DNA of 64,000 nt from Plantago ovata (lineage: Eukaryota > Streptophyta > Magnoliopsida > Lamiales > Plantaginaceae), in NCBI GenBank assembly GCA_028274465.1, contig CM051456.1:116142880-116206879 (forward strand). Reading direction: 5' to 3'. This document shows, one piece after another, positions 21,530 to 33,251 of the stretch. A program made the position numbers and the translations under genes. The notes under the pieces are model-generated. The model worked only from the letters and a program-made list of their open reading frames with translations. It was not told where the DNA came from and ran no database searches. How positions within the stretch are numbered: the stretch's first letter is position 1; the number at the start of each line of letters is the position of its first letter.

Positions 21530-23368
21530 TGGATCCACTTTGTCAATGAGGTTATGGCTATGAGTTGTACATTTTATTATAAATCCATTTGTGTTCTCAT
21601 GTGCTTCTCAAGCTCATGCTCAATTGCCTTCTACATTCCAGTCGGCCTGTGTACAAATATGCAAGGAAAAGGAAGTTAGAGCACATGAAACATCAGTCAG
21701 ATGTACATATCTGTTATTTTTAAAATCTCCAATCATAAGCTCACAGTAAGAGTTGATGCCTCTCACGTGAAACCGTTCACCACATCAGTTCTCACAGACC
21801 ACTGATGTCCTAATCATAGCTAACAAGCCATCCCTTCGATACTATGCTCGGAATTCTGATAATGTGCAGCAAGAAGCGGAGATAGCATCATGGGATCTGC
21901 ACTTATCAGAAAGTCTTGTGTTGGATTGATTAATGGAAGCGTAACACTTTTAGAGAAATATAAATGCTCTCAAATCTGTATCTGTATCCTACCAGCTAAA
22001 TTACCACCCCTAACAATCACGGCAAGTGTTTGGAGCGAATAGCTCGGGATTAAACAGTCCCGTGAAAGAGTGTTACACAGACACAATAATTTTTCAACCA
22101 TCGGCTGATTGCTTAACTCTCACAACTCCAACAAATAGAGTAGTATACTATACTAAGAAAGTAATTCTCATTTATTCATACTCGCTAAGTTCAACTTAGC
22201 ACTCATTCTTATAAAAAGGATTAAAGGTTTCACTTGGGTTCAAACTTCAAACTACAGCCCAGTGAGATACAGGAGTACCAAAAAACAAATTAAAAAAAAA
22301 TGCAATGAATCTAAAATCCAGCAACTCTAATCCATGGATTCAATGATATGGTAGTCATATTCTTACGGAGACATATCCTTTTCAAATAAAATCAAATAAT
22401 CTAGGCACCAAATAGTACATAGTAATAGTAGTAAGAGCGTAAGACAGGATCTCAAACCTAGATGTTTACTCCATTACATATTAAGCGGCATTCAAAGTAG
22501 CAATTGGAATAATTCATAGTTGAAATGAATTATAATTTCATTGTCAACGTAGGCAATTGAAAGACGGTATTAGCTGAAGGTTTGCTGACCTGAATTTCGT
22601 TGTAGGACCGATCAGAAAAGCTCACATGTGAGGTGAGGCTACATCACCGAGCCTGCAGGTTAAAGATATATATAGAGTCACACATTGTGGATTAATAACA
22701 AGCCGAGGATTAATGTCAGTGAATGGACTAGAAGACATTAAGCAAATGCACATGGTGCGACACATTTGCAATTTAAGTTTTAAAACTTTTTTAAGATGAT
22801 AGTTTGTGTGCTAACATAGACAAGATACATAAAAAACAGCAAACAAACTCTGCTGCATGCTATTAAGAATCCAACCATGCCCACCACCATTATTTTATCG
22901 TAATCACTGATCGATCCAATGATACTGAACAAGGGACCTTTTTGTAAAACGTGACGGTTATATGTTTAAAATCCCAATTAAACCTAAAACCATAATGAGT
23001 GCTTTAACACCTTAGTAAGTAAGTAAGTTTATTAATTATGGAACTGAAAGAATATTTCTTTATGTTAGTGATGGTCAATTTTGCAGCAGCAGTAATGCTA
23101 AGTATTATATATAATCACAATGTTTTATTTATAAACAACTTAATAAAAGTAGTGAATATCATTGGGAGATGAAAAAAAATGTTGACATGCATTGTTTCAT
23201 GATACTGATTACTGTGAATATATATTGTTCGAGTGCAGCCAACATTTAGTGGAATCATGACCATTCACATTCAGTTATTTAACACATGCAGTTTCAAAAG
23301 TTAATTAACACAACATTTAGTTTTAATCGGTTCCTGCATGGAGGGCTGGTACTTCCGCTGCATCGGAC
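21530..23368. other. Intergenic, no gene seen
   Basis: AT-rich sequence with no recognised frame. The right end, from about 23.3 kb, becomes C-rich and is likely the promoter and leader of the gene starting at 23523. Confidence 0.55.
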
Positions 23369-23522
23369 TTGACCCGTGAACTCCTCAATCAATCGCTCCT
23401 CCTCCGATTTAAATTCACTTTAATTTTCAATCCTCAATCTCTCCCTTCCCCCATTTCTTCCGTTTATTGTTTTCTGCCGTTCCCTAATTTGACATTATTC
23501 GAATTCAGAAGAAGAAACGATC

Positions 23523-23954
23523 ATGTTGCTCTACAAACAGAAGAAGAATCTGCCCGTGAAAGGCAACCGCCTGTTGATTAGCGTTACGATCCTGGGTAGC
23601 CCTGGACCTATTCGTTTCATTGTCAGAGAGAACGATCTCGTTGCTGATGCGATTGACATCGCTTTGAAATCCTATGCTCGTGTAGGAAGGCTCCCTGTAC
23701 TTGGATCTGATCTCGGCAGTTTCGTTCTTTACTGTCCTATTGCTGGCACTGAAGCTCTGAGTCCATGGATGACAATTGGATCAGTCGGTGTGCGTAACTT
23801 TGTGCTGTGCAAGAAGCCACAGGCCGAGAAAGCTGAGGCTAATGATGTTAGCGACAACACCAAAGGTGGTGTTGCTCAGCGAAAGGGAGCTGGAAACTGG
23901 AAGGCATGGTGGAAAAATTGCACTCTTGGTCTTTTAAATCGACCTCCCTCATAA
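23523..23954 (+). CDS. DUF7054 domain protein (At4g22758-like)
   Basis: A single-exon gene for 143 aa. The core runs from about residue 17 to 97: RLLISVTILGSPGPIRFIV, then VADAIDIALKSYARVGRLPV, LGSDLGSFVLYC and MTIGSVGVRNFVLCKK. This is the ubiquitin-like-looking DUF7054 domain of plant proteins related to At4g22758, whose function is unknown to me. A basic, low-complexity tail with KGAGNWKAWWKN and LLNRPPS follows. The ATG at 23523 is the first in this frame after the C-rich leader and lies just ahead of the conserved KGNRLLISV. No targeting signal is seen. No neighbour suggests a role. Confidence 0.85.
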   Translation: MLLYKQKKNLPVKGNRLLISVTILGSPGPIRFIVRENDLVADAIDIALKSYARVGRLPVLGSDLGSFVLYCPIAGTEALSPWMTIGSVGVRNFVLCKKPQAEKAEANDVSDNTKGGVAQRKGAGNWKAWWKNCTLGLLNRPPS

Positions 23955-24254
23955 TTTTGGTCTCAACTTTTTTTTCTTTTTTTTTCATTTTCCAGCATTG
24001 GTCCCCGTGGCAAATTTAGAAACATATTTAAGAGGGGTCAGTATTTAATTATATATTATTTTATATAAAAATATGTAAGGGGTAAATAATCTTTTTTAGT
24101 AATTTTTAGTAATGAGTAACGTTTTTATATAACAATTTTGAAGAAATGACAATTTGAAATGAAGGAATATATAAGTATATTTAGTTAAATCATGCGGAAC
24201 AATAGAAATGAACAGAGTAAGAAAAATTAGAGTAAGTAAAGTAAGAGAAATACG
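23955..24254. other. 3' flank, AT-rich, no gene
   Basis: It starts with poly-T tracts after the DUF7054 stop, followed by AT-rich DNA. Nothing further is supported. Confidence 0.5.
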
Positions 24255-24330
24255 AAAACCAAGTGTCACGGAGGTTTCGAACTCATGCCCAGCAATTAAA
24301 CTCAGCTGGGTCAAACCACTCGGAGAAATG
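24255..24330 (-). mobile_element. tRNA-like SINE head
   Basis: On the minus strand an A-box-like CCGAGTGGTTTGACCC is followed about 30 bp later by a B-box-like GAGTTCGAAACCTC. This spacing is typical of tRNA-derived SINEs. Tail and target-site duplication were not defined. Confidence 0.4.
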
Positions 24331-24432
24331 GAATTTAAGTGTTATTTCAGTACTAATATAGTACTTATTACAAATCCAGGGTTTAGATCCGCCACCAATT
24401 GGCCCTAGAGGCCATATTTTATACGTATAACT

Positions 24433-25185
24433 AGGGGTATACGCGGGCTGGTACAGGTGATTTTTCACAAAAGTTCTAGCCTGACCGCCTATGACGGGTA
24501 GGGTAAATCATTAACCGCGGCGGGTGAACATTTTGTCTAACCGCCGCAGACCGTTGATTATTGTTGGTGAAGGTTTAACGGTTTTACAACTTAAAATAAG
24601 AACACATAAAAATAATATAAATGAGATGAAAATAAAAAACATACGAAGTATGTCACAAAACAATAAATATAATTACAAAAGTATTTTAGATGTTACACAC
24701 TCACAAATTCCATACGCATACTAATACTAGCATACTTGTTGAAGTCTCTAGGGTGGCCTGCCAATGGAAGCTCTCTGTTTAGAACTCCTGTTGCTGTTTT
24801 TTTTTTTTTTTTCCCAATGTATTACGTACGTAGCCTACAGCCTACTGGCCGGCTTTGTTCTCTATTTTTGTACCTTAAGATGAAGGTCTTCTTTAGCCAT
24901 TGGGCTTTAGTCCAGCTCCCGTTGAATTGAAATGGAGAGGGAATTATTTATATGATCTAGGGTTAGTGTCTACTATATATAAAAAGAAACATAATAAATA
25001 ATAGTAATAATATTAATAATAGTAAAAACCTTTTTAAAAAAATCTTGGCGCGGGTTGCCATTGCCCAAACGCCACCCACGTAGGCAGGTAACTAAAATTT
25101 TAATCGCCGCGTGTTTTGGCAAAACTTCTAACCGTTGCGGGCGGGTGGCCAACGAGTAAAGTGGCGAGTGAAATGGGCGGATTTT
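24433..25185. mobile_element. Degenerate hAT-like element
   Basis: The left edge reads TAGGGGTATACGCGGGC, resembling hAT terminal repeats, followed by GC-rich motifs (AACCGCGGCGGGTGAAC, AACCGCCGCAGACCG) at the left and GCGGGCGGGTGGCC near the right, around an AT-rich core. The right end meets the broken edge of the LINE at about 25185, so it may have inserted there. No transposase frame is present and the second terminal repeat is not clear. Confidence 0.4.
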
Positions 25186-26771
25186 TAAAGTCCCCCATAA
25201 TCATCCATGGACCTTGAATAGTCGAAGCTAATTCATCAATATCTTGCCAAAACTTTTTCCTCTTATCCAAAGTCTTATGTGCATATACAACAGTTAGCCA
25301 ATGCTTGAAAAAACCATTAACTTCATTAATAGCAACATGAACTAACTGATCAGTATAACTTCCATAATCAACTACTATTTTTATACAATTCCACATCAAC
25401 CAAATCCTACCATTATCATGCTTACCATAGTTATCAAGATATGACCAAAGACGACCAAATATTAATCTTATTCTACTAGCATTACAAGTTTTAACCCTTG
25501 TTTCTAACAACACACCATATCATGAGCTCTAAGGTGGGAGCAAACCTCAGCATGTCTGGCTCGCTTATTTAGCCCCCGCACATTTCATGCCATCATTTAG
25601 ACACAGCATTAGCACCAGTAGGTTGGCCATTCACAGCCCCTACGGCAACAGTTTCAGTTCCCTGTCCAGCATCCACACGCCCAGAAATAGAACTACCAGT
25701 AGTCTTCCCCTGCGCAACAGTATCCACACGGCAAGAAACAGAAATTCCAGTAGCCTGCCCCTGCGCAACAACAACAATTCCAAGTTTTGGATTCCAGCGC
25801 TGCTGTGGAGGGCGTCTCTGTCCATTCCCATTCTGCTTGGTGCCACAATTGTGTCCCACCTTCTTACATTTAACACAGAACAAAGGACGCCACTCATATT
25901 GTACCGGCTGATCAAATTTTCTTCCATTAGCATCACAGATTACAATAGAGTCCTTCAATTCCATTGTCACATCAATTTCAATAAGCACACGAGCATAAGA
26001 AACCCGCAACGTTCTAGCAATACACTCATCAGTAACCACAGGTTTGCCTAGTGCACTCGCAATCTTTCCCAAACTCTTCTCACCCCACAGATGTAAAGGA
26101 CGTTTAGGAAGTGTTACCCAAATTGGAAGAACGCAAAGCAAATTCTCCCGTAGATCAAAATCAGCAGTCCACTTTCGCATAAACATCAGCATAATGAATA
26201 TTGAATAAGGTCCTTTCTGCAGAACCTCATCTCTAGTAGCCGCTGAACTGAACCTGATGATGAAGCATCATCATGATAAAACAGATCAGGCACTTCATCC
26301 ATTTCCCATGTCTTCATCATAAAGTGTTTCACAACCGTCAGAGTCAGTTCAGCACCAATCACGTACATAATCACTACAAACTGCCAAAACACCATCTCAG
26401 ATTCCACATATGCTGCATCAATTGAGACCTCAACCCCTGTTTCACCAATTCGTGGAGCAGAAAACGCAATTCCCTAATCGTTGGTTCGTAAACAGTTACC
26501 ACGAACAACCTCCAACCACGCCTGAGGGGCAGTTGCGTTTTCCTGTGCATCTCCGTCAGAAACTGTACCCACCGGAGGAGACGCCTGCACCACAGCCTGT
26601 CTATCCAAGGATTCTTCTGATTCAGCGATATGCTTTTCCTATGTCAAACCGTTGTTGTTCTTCAATTGCTTCAATTTCATTACCAATTTGTTCAACCCTG
26701 CCAAGAACATCGACGTTGCCAGACTCAGACGTAGTCGCCGCTTTTTTGGGGCGTCCCCGTCGTTTTGCCAT
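25186..26771 (-). mobile_element. LINE retrotransposon, 5' part (ORF1 and start of ORF2), decayed
   Basis: On the minus strand ORF1 starts at 26771 with MAKRRGRPKK, an AT-hook-like basic motif, then is interrupted by a stop. Frames continue with a DUF4283-type RNA-binding region (VSYARVLIEIDV, VQYEWRPLFCVKCKKVGHNC), including a zinc-knuckle CxxC...H...C, and a Gln/Gly-rich tail ending about 25593. From 25513 the ORF2 endonuclease begins to appear (VYAHKTLDKRKKFW, PWMIMGDFKN) and then breaks at about 25185. Reverse transcriptase is missing. Loss of the 3' part is the opposite of normal LINE 5' truncation. Confidence 0.8.
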
Positions 26772-27670
26772 GACTGCGTCAGATACACGTTCACTGCGTG
26801 TATTTTCTTTTCTTTTTATCTTCCATAATTTTAAATTTTATCTTTTTTTCTTTTTAAATCTAGATGTGATGCTCAATCTTTTTCTTAAGTACCGTTCTTG
26901 AAATCCTATATTAATTCAACGTTAGATGTAATGTAGAGTAGTCTTTTGATAGTTGAATGTATAATTATAGTTAGAAACATATGAAAAATAATTTTGTTTT
27001 TGAAATTTTTTTATTAGATAAAAGGCAAGATTTTTTTTTTTTTTTTTTGAAATTTTTTTTACCCTATATAATTAAAAAAAAACACTTTTAATTTGGACCC
27101 CCCTAAATTTTAACTCTGACTTCGCCACTGATTATAATTATAATAGAATGCTAAAAAGTGTGCAAGTGTAAATATATTCATGGATTCTGTCGTTGTGTCT
27201 CATGCTGCTTAAAGTGTTGCACCATGTTTGTTTGTACCTTGTAATTTATATATTGTTGCATGGAATATAATTGTTATATAACACATTAAAGCATCATATG
27301 ATACTATATAGCATGTTGTAACGAAGCATAAGCTCATGTTATCCCTCATGAGTGATATGATATGGACTAATCATATTCATAGGTTGTCTTAGACTCGATT
27401 CGTTGGAGAATTCAACCCTAGCTAGCCGCTGATCCCCAAAGGTGTCACGAATATTTAGCAACGTTACTTGTATTTATTTCAGTTCTTTTAAATCTTTTTG
27501 TGGATGTCATGTCTCCGGGAAAAGCCTAAACAAGTAGCAGCAAAATCATCATGCATAACACAAGTACATAGCAATAACGTACTATAGAAGTAGATATACA
27601 ATAAGAAGAATATATCATGATCATCCGATCTTTAATTAAAGAAAAGTATACAAGAACATGAAGTTCATCT
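26772..27670. other. AT-rich flank with a transposon end
   Basis: Poly-T tracts at about 27031-27048 and a minus-strand CAGTGGCGAAGTCAG followed by GGGGGGTCC (27133 leftward) resemble the common plant transposon terminus 'AGTGGCGGAGCCAG...GGGG'. No gene is seen. Confidence 0.4.
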
Positions 27671-28250
27671 TCACATAATCGAACAACCTCCATTATCATA
27701 AGAATAGCTAACACCAACAAAATTGCATTTTTTGCAACACGATGGGAGTGGTTGGCAATCAGGTTCGGGTATTCCAGGTTCTTCTGGATCGGGTATCTTG
27801 TTCGGTCCAATGCTTATAACTTGTGCATGTTTTTTAGCTTTTCGGAGTTTGCTGACCACACATACCGGATCAGCAGTGCCCACAACAACCAACATTCCCT
27901 TCTCAGGGTTTGCCGTTATCGCTTCGATTCCTATTCGATATAACAACAATATGTAAATTACTAAATTAGACACTAAATCAAATAATTGTCTAAACATACA
28001 CAGCAGCACAAGTCTAGAAGAAACACGGACGTACCTTGTAGCTTGGCAACTACTTTCATATACTCAATCTTGCATTTCTCGCAGTTGATAGTCACCTTGA
28101 GTTCAATCTTCTATAATAGATTAGCCGTTAGCGCGACAAAAGAAAATGAGAAACAGTTAAGATATATATATATTACAAATCTTGAAATTAGCTAATGAGA
28201 TTAATATAATGTGCATGCAAAAATTGAGTGTTCATTACCTTAATTTCCAT
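27671..28250 (-). CDS. Heavy-metal-associated isoprenylated plant protein (HIPP)
   Basis: Three coding exons are read: 28250-28239 (only MEIK), 28110-28035 and 27930-27671, with matching GT-AG phases, giving 115 aa. The HMA fold shows KIELKVTINCEKCKIEYMK with the metal-binding CxxC, then VAKLQGIEAITANPEKGMLV and the closing VVSKLRKAKKHAQVISIGP. A proline-rich stretch (KIPDPEEPGIPEPD) and Cys-rich CCKKC follow. The C-terminus is CSIM, a CaaX farnesylation box, which defines the HIPP family. Such proteins are thought to bind metals and interact with membranes or nuclear partners. The 12-nt first exon is easily missed by automatic annotation. Confidence 0.92.
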
Positions 28251-28599
28251 TACAATTAAGAAGCTAGGATAAGAGTTCAGTTTGGGATTAAGAGAGAAAT
28301 GATAATGAAGATTGAAGGCTTAATTAAGTTCAAATTTTGTGATGATTTGGTGTTTCTTAAATATAAGTGACACGGAGAGTTTACTCTCTAATATAATGTG
28401 CATATCTAAGTCATACACGCTTCATTGAATTTTTCAAAACAGGTACAATTTCGTTGGCTTTAGTGGTTGCATAGGGAAATTGTTGGAAGACTAATTTAGA
28501 TTAATAATTATTGTTATAGAATTAGGACTATAATTCTTCAACTATTTTATAATTAACCGAAGAATTATTGTTCCCGTAACAACTTGCCTAAACTAGGAC
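28251..28599. other. Promoter side of the HIPP gene, no other gene
   Basis: AT-rich upstream region; nothing else supported. Confidence 0.5.
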
Positions 28600-28795
28600 T
28601 CGGTGCGTATTTTTTTAAACAACAAATATTACAACTACTCCTACACTAATACTATACAAACTTCATAAACCACATAATTTATCCATACCTAAACCAACAT
28701 TATAACTCCGCCACCACCGGGGATCGAATCCGGCACCTTTCCTGCACTATCTCAAATCCTTACCGTTGCACCACCTTATAACTCCCAGGACGCAG
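28600..28795 (-). mobile_element. tRNA-derived SINE
   Basis: On the minus strand a head with GGTGGTGCAACGGTAAGG (A-box-like) is followed by GCCGGATTCGATCCCCGG (B box) about 35 bp later, then an AT-rich body and a tail ending in TTGTTGTTTAAAAAAAT. The order head, body, A-rich tail fits a SINE. Target-site duplications were not identified. Confidence 0.6.
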
Positions 28796-29230
28796 TACGT
28801 ATGATACTCAGATGAGATCAACTAGTCTACTGCAACACTGTACCCAACTAAAATTGTGTGAAAATTACATAAATATATTAAATATATAATTCCGAAGTAA
28901 TTAATATTTTACGACTAAAATACTATTGTTTTTTTTACTTTTTTTTACAGAAACAATAATGAACTTTAACATTTGTTTGCGGTTAACATCTTTAGTGATT
29001 ATTACTTTTTGGACATTGAGTTATTGGTTGAGGTAGCCGGCTAGAGACGTGATATGATTATTACAGTTATTTTTGGAGGAATTGACCACTTTATATACAT
29101 TTTGCGTAGAGATATTCAGTGTTTATCTAATAATCATAACCATTTGCCAATTAAAAATGGTGGAGAATGGGCCACTTATACAGTGGAGGTTACAGAGAAA
29201 TAAAATAAAAGATAATCTTGAAAGATACTA
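28796..29230. other. No gene seen
   Basis: AT-rich sequence between the SINE and the first Stowaway MITE. Confidence 0.5.
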
Positions 29231-29484
29231 CTCCCTCCGATTTCTAATAATTGTCGTTTTAGATTTTTTTACTATTTGAAACATACTTACCGTTTTACAA
29301 TTTTGAAGAAAAAATAATATTAATGCATTTTGTTTAATTTCATGTCATTTAGAGACTTCTTATTGGTTGAAGCATCATAATTACTTGTAATTATTGCAGT
29401 ATATTTATATAAAACCAATGAATTGAATGAGATGTATTAAAATGTGTGAAAAATTCTAAAACGACAATAAAAAAAGGGAGGGAG
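29231..29484. mobile_element. Stowaway-type MITE
   Basis: The left end CTCCCTCCGATTTCTAATAA and the right end, whose complement reads CTCCCTCCCTTTTTTTATTG, are inverted repeats extending into TTGTCGTTTTA. TA dinucleotides flank both ends. The 254-bp length, TA target duplication and CTCCCTCC terminus are diagnostic for Stowaway (Tc1/mariner) MITEs. Confidence 0.93.
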
Positions 29485-31515
29485 TACCTGATAAAGAAAA
29501 ACTAGGATATCTAGGAATATTTTTAATCTTTATCTTATTAGTAACTTTGACAACCTAACCCTAACATATCTAATTAACTAAGATACGATAGTTAGGCTTG
29601 TAAACTTGCACGGTCGGGCCAGGTCCCATCAGACATGTAATTTGCCTGAGATCGAGATCGAGAAATTTACTTGGTTTGCAAATTTTTAATTAAGGACCAA
29701 TCGCAAAATTTCAAATGTGAACTCTATTTTTGGACTAGAGGCACGACCGCACTAGATAAGGTTTGACTTATATAGAAGTATATTTTACCAAGAATGACTA
29801 GAAATTTCCGCAGCCCTCTTATAAGTGCTTTGGTTTGCAGCTTCAAAGAAGTTCATACCATTAGTGAAAATGACCCGTGACAAATGTAAACGGGCGACCA
29901 TAAGTGACTGTAGTATGTTCGTAATTACTTTTTAAAAAGATATGGCCAATTAAATATAAGGTATATATCATTATGGTCATAGTTGTTATAGTTTTATATT
30001 CCATCCAGTACGGACCATTTAAGTCAAAAATCTTTTTGATAAACATTTGTAAAATTTGTAAAGACAGACTTAGATTTTTCTTTCTCTTTACGGTTATAGT
30101 TAACGAATACTATTGCCCGTAAATGTTATAAATATATTGTGAGGCATTGTCCATTATTTACGTTTTGGTGAAATACGATGATGACTTCATGAAAATCTCA
30201 TTTTTGTTCTTTCTCTCTCTCTCTCTCTAAGTGATGTTTTTCTTCTGTGTGTGGAGAACATCGATTCGTGCGTACAATGACTAATTATCGAAAAACGATT
30301 TTGAGTCACACTCACGATCCAACACTAGGCCTTGCGGAACACATGTTTGAAGATCAACCAACAATTCAAGCTTCCGCAAGCAATGACGGCCAACTAACAT
30401 AGCTGGAGACGATGATCATTTTTCATGGTCTGTTGAAGGTCGTGATGACGAACCCTAGGGTTATCGCATGGTGAAACGGGGAGGAGGAACCACTTGAGAG
30501 ATGCTCGGGCCAAAATATGTAGATCGAGGACCTAATACGGGTTGCATCAAGGCAAAAACAAGTTGGAATGAAGAGGATGCAACCGATCAACAACGCAGCA
30601 AAAAACTCAGATTCATCAAATAAGGTGAGTTCAAACTTTTGTTCATATTTGATGATTTGTTGTCCAGAGATGATAGAGGGGCCCAAGACCGACCCAACGT
30701 CAAATGCATCGCCAAATTTGGTTGAGGAACGAAGATGTTACGTAGCTTTTGAAAAGTTTCAATTCATCAATGGAAAATTTTCAAAACTACAATGAAACTT
30801 TAAACGGAAGGTCAAAATGTGTAGAAGTCATCCATATAAATCTATTTGCGTTGGAATCATGTGATTTCGTTGAGAAACGAACTCATCATAATGATCTCTC
30901 GAAGATTGGAAAAATTGAAGTGGGACGATCGAGTAACATGTGGGTGTAGGATTGTTCATGTCGGTCGAATGCCGGATAAGGCATGAACCTGTATCATGTG
31001 GACCAGAATAGGTCTCCTCAAGAGGGTGAACTAGGGAACCAAAGACCTAAGCGCGAGAGCGTTAGAAGAACGTGAGTGCGGGTCCGCATGTGAAAGCGCA
31101 TGGTAGAGAGAGGGGATACATGAAGGTCCATTGGCAGCTTGTAGGAGCACTAGCCGAGACATGACAACGCGTGGGAGTGGTACGATGGAAGAGTAAAACA
31201 AAATTGTCGAAGTGTTCGAATAATATTATACTGGTGATGAAATATGTACGAAGCAGTTGAATGGGGAAAGATGTTGAACGGCGTAGGAACGATTGAGTGA
31301 TCGTTGTTCTTAGGAAGAGCACCTGACACTATCGAGGCAAGTTTAGAAGTTTAGAGTTGCATCGGCGAGCACAGGGTCGAAGGACGATGCCGATTCCAAA
31401 GATATAAAAGCACAGTGGCAGCTCGAACTAGTTGTTGCATGTGGGCATCTACTTCCATATGGGGTTGTGCATTAGTACATGGTGAACGACTTGCCAGGTT
31501 TAGATCTAACTATTA
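29485..31515. other. No supported gene
   Basis: AT-rich to about 30.2 kb, with a (CT)n run at 30212-30229. From about 30.3 kb the composition is more balanced and purine-rich on plus, with many short frames of no recognised family. This looks like decayed transposon sequence, though I could not place it. Confidence 0.45.
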
Positions 31516-31750
31516 CTCCCTCCGTCCCGATGATAAGCCTACGTTTTTTTTCCACGGTTTTTAATAAATGATTTTGTTTGGTAGTGTTATATTAATATTG
31601 TATGTAAATGTGGGGTAGTGGATTAAAATAGTATGAGATATGAGTGGAGATAAAAATTGTAAAAGTGGGGTCCATGTTTAAAATAATGTAGATGGGATGT
31701 GGGGTAATTTTCAAAAATAGAAACGTAAAGAATTGATTGGGACAGATGAG
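31516..31750. mobile_element. Second Stowaway-type MITE, more diverged
   Basis: Left end CTCCCTCCGTCCCGATGATA preceded by TA; right end GGGACAGATGAG followed by TA, whose complement CTCATCTGTCCC matches the left end imperfectly. Inner ACGTTTTT and AAACGT also pair. Length is 235 bp. Confidence 0.8.
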
Positions 31751-33251
31751 TACTTTGTTTGAGTGTGCATGTGTGAAACAAAGGCAGAATGGGATGCTGG
31801 AGCAGGGAAGCATTAGCAAGATGTGGCCATGCTACGGATGTTCGTAAGGAGTGGGGTGATAAGATGGATCGTATTGTTAGAGAATCCACTGCATGGGGAC
31901 AGAGTGAGTTAGTGAGTGTGAAGGTCATGGCTAGCAACGGTGAAATTTAGATGCACTAGAAGAAGCCAAGTTATTTGAATATGTTAAGAGGAAGATTCTC
32001 CACCGGTCTTACATGCATTTTCAAATCTAGATGCACTAGAAGAAGCGGAGTTATTTGAATCTGTTAAAGATTGGTAACCTGAGATTGGAAGATACATGTA
32101 AGACCGGTAGAGACAAGAGACAGATTGCCGAAGATCCAGTTGGCAGTTGACGCGGAGATACGAAGGAGGAATTTTTGTGTGGGGGGTAGGTTGACGCAAG
32201 CTGGAAAGCTGCAGAAGAAGTTACTATGGACATGTGGGTTGAAAGAATCTAGTGACACAGACATGCTTGATTAGGACCGTTAATTATGGAGGTGGACCTG
32301 ATTCATGTTCAAAGATGTAGGAGGATGGTTCTTTGTTTCATTAAATCCGGGCATGACAGGTATGACCAGAAGAGCTAGGGACGATGATGTGAATCAAAGA
32401 ATTCAAGTGCAGGGTGCCGAGTTGGAGAGGGAGTTTCTATTGTGGAGGGGTGCAAGGTTCAGACCTGAGGCTGAGAGACTGAGGGATTGGCGAGTATCCT
32501 GGATGATACTACTTGCTAAGTCGGTCCCGTGTCTGATCCCAGGGGACAACAAAGAAGCATATGTGGTTATTCTATTGACGAAGTTGCGCCAAAAGTTGAA
32601 GAAAATGGGGACAAGTTTGGTTTAAAGCGCGCGGTATTGTTTAGATTCCATCCCGCACAGGCCATCCTAAGTCGTGGTTAGTTCGTGGCCAACAAAATAA
32701 AAAGTGGGAAACATCTAGAACAAGTCGGAACGCTGCTGAAGTGTTGGCGAAAACTTCAGCAGACGAAAATGCCATTAGAGATGATCTTATGATTAATAAT
32801 TATTTGGAATAATATTTTATATTTATAGTGATTTAATTTATTGTAGAATGCAACCCATAAAGATTTTAAAGATGCAAACTTTTGAAGAAAATATGGAGAT
32901 GAAAAAGATTGCAAGCTATCTAAACTAAATCACAAACAAGATAAAGTCATAAAACCAACACAAGAAGAATAAATCAAAGTATATACTGCATTTTAAAATG
33001 TCTTCAAGGCTAAACAAGCCTGCAGTATTCGGAGAAACAAAAGCATCCACATGACAACAAACCAGGACACAAGTATATTTGAACCCATTCAGACAACTAC
33101 AATCCTCAATCAAGATATATTATCACCTGCATTTTTCAAAGCATAACGCATCTGCGCCTGCTTGCCAATACTTCCATCTTGTCACAACTTACATTCATCT
33201 TTACACAACTATGGCGATTTCCCAATTACGGAATAGTCGGCTGATCAATTT
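31751..33251. other. Decayed repeat sequence, no supported gene
   Basis: Purine-rich plus-strand sequence. A frame at 32305-32625 codes for 106 residues without a family match. A ~79-bp duplication (TAGATGCACTAGAAGAAG at about 31949 and 32028) and an inverted repeat at 32002-32108 suggest rearranged mobile DNA. From about 32.7 kb it is AT-rich 3' flank of the next gene. Confidence 0.45.
32002..32108. repeat. 14-bp perfect inverted repeat
   Basis: ACCGGTCTTACATG at 32002-32015 is matched by CATGTAAGACCGGT at 32095-32108, separated by 79 bp. Within the loop lies one copy of the TAGATGCACTAGAAG duplication. Confidence 0.85.

Noticed and set aside
32305..32625. 106-codon plus-strand frame in a balanced-composition region
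   Set aside because: No motif, no splice partners and decayed repeats around it; not enough to call a gene.
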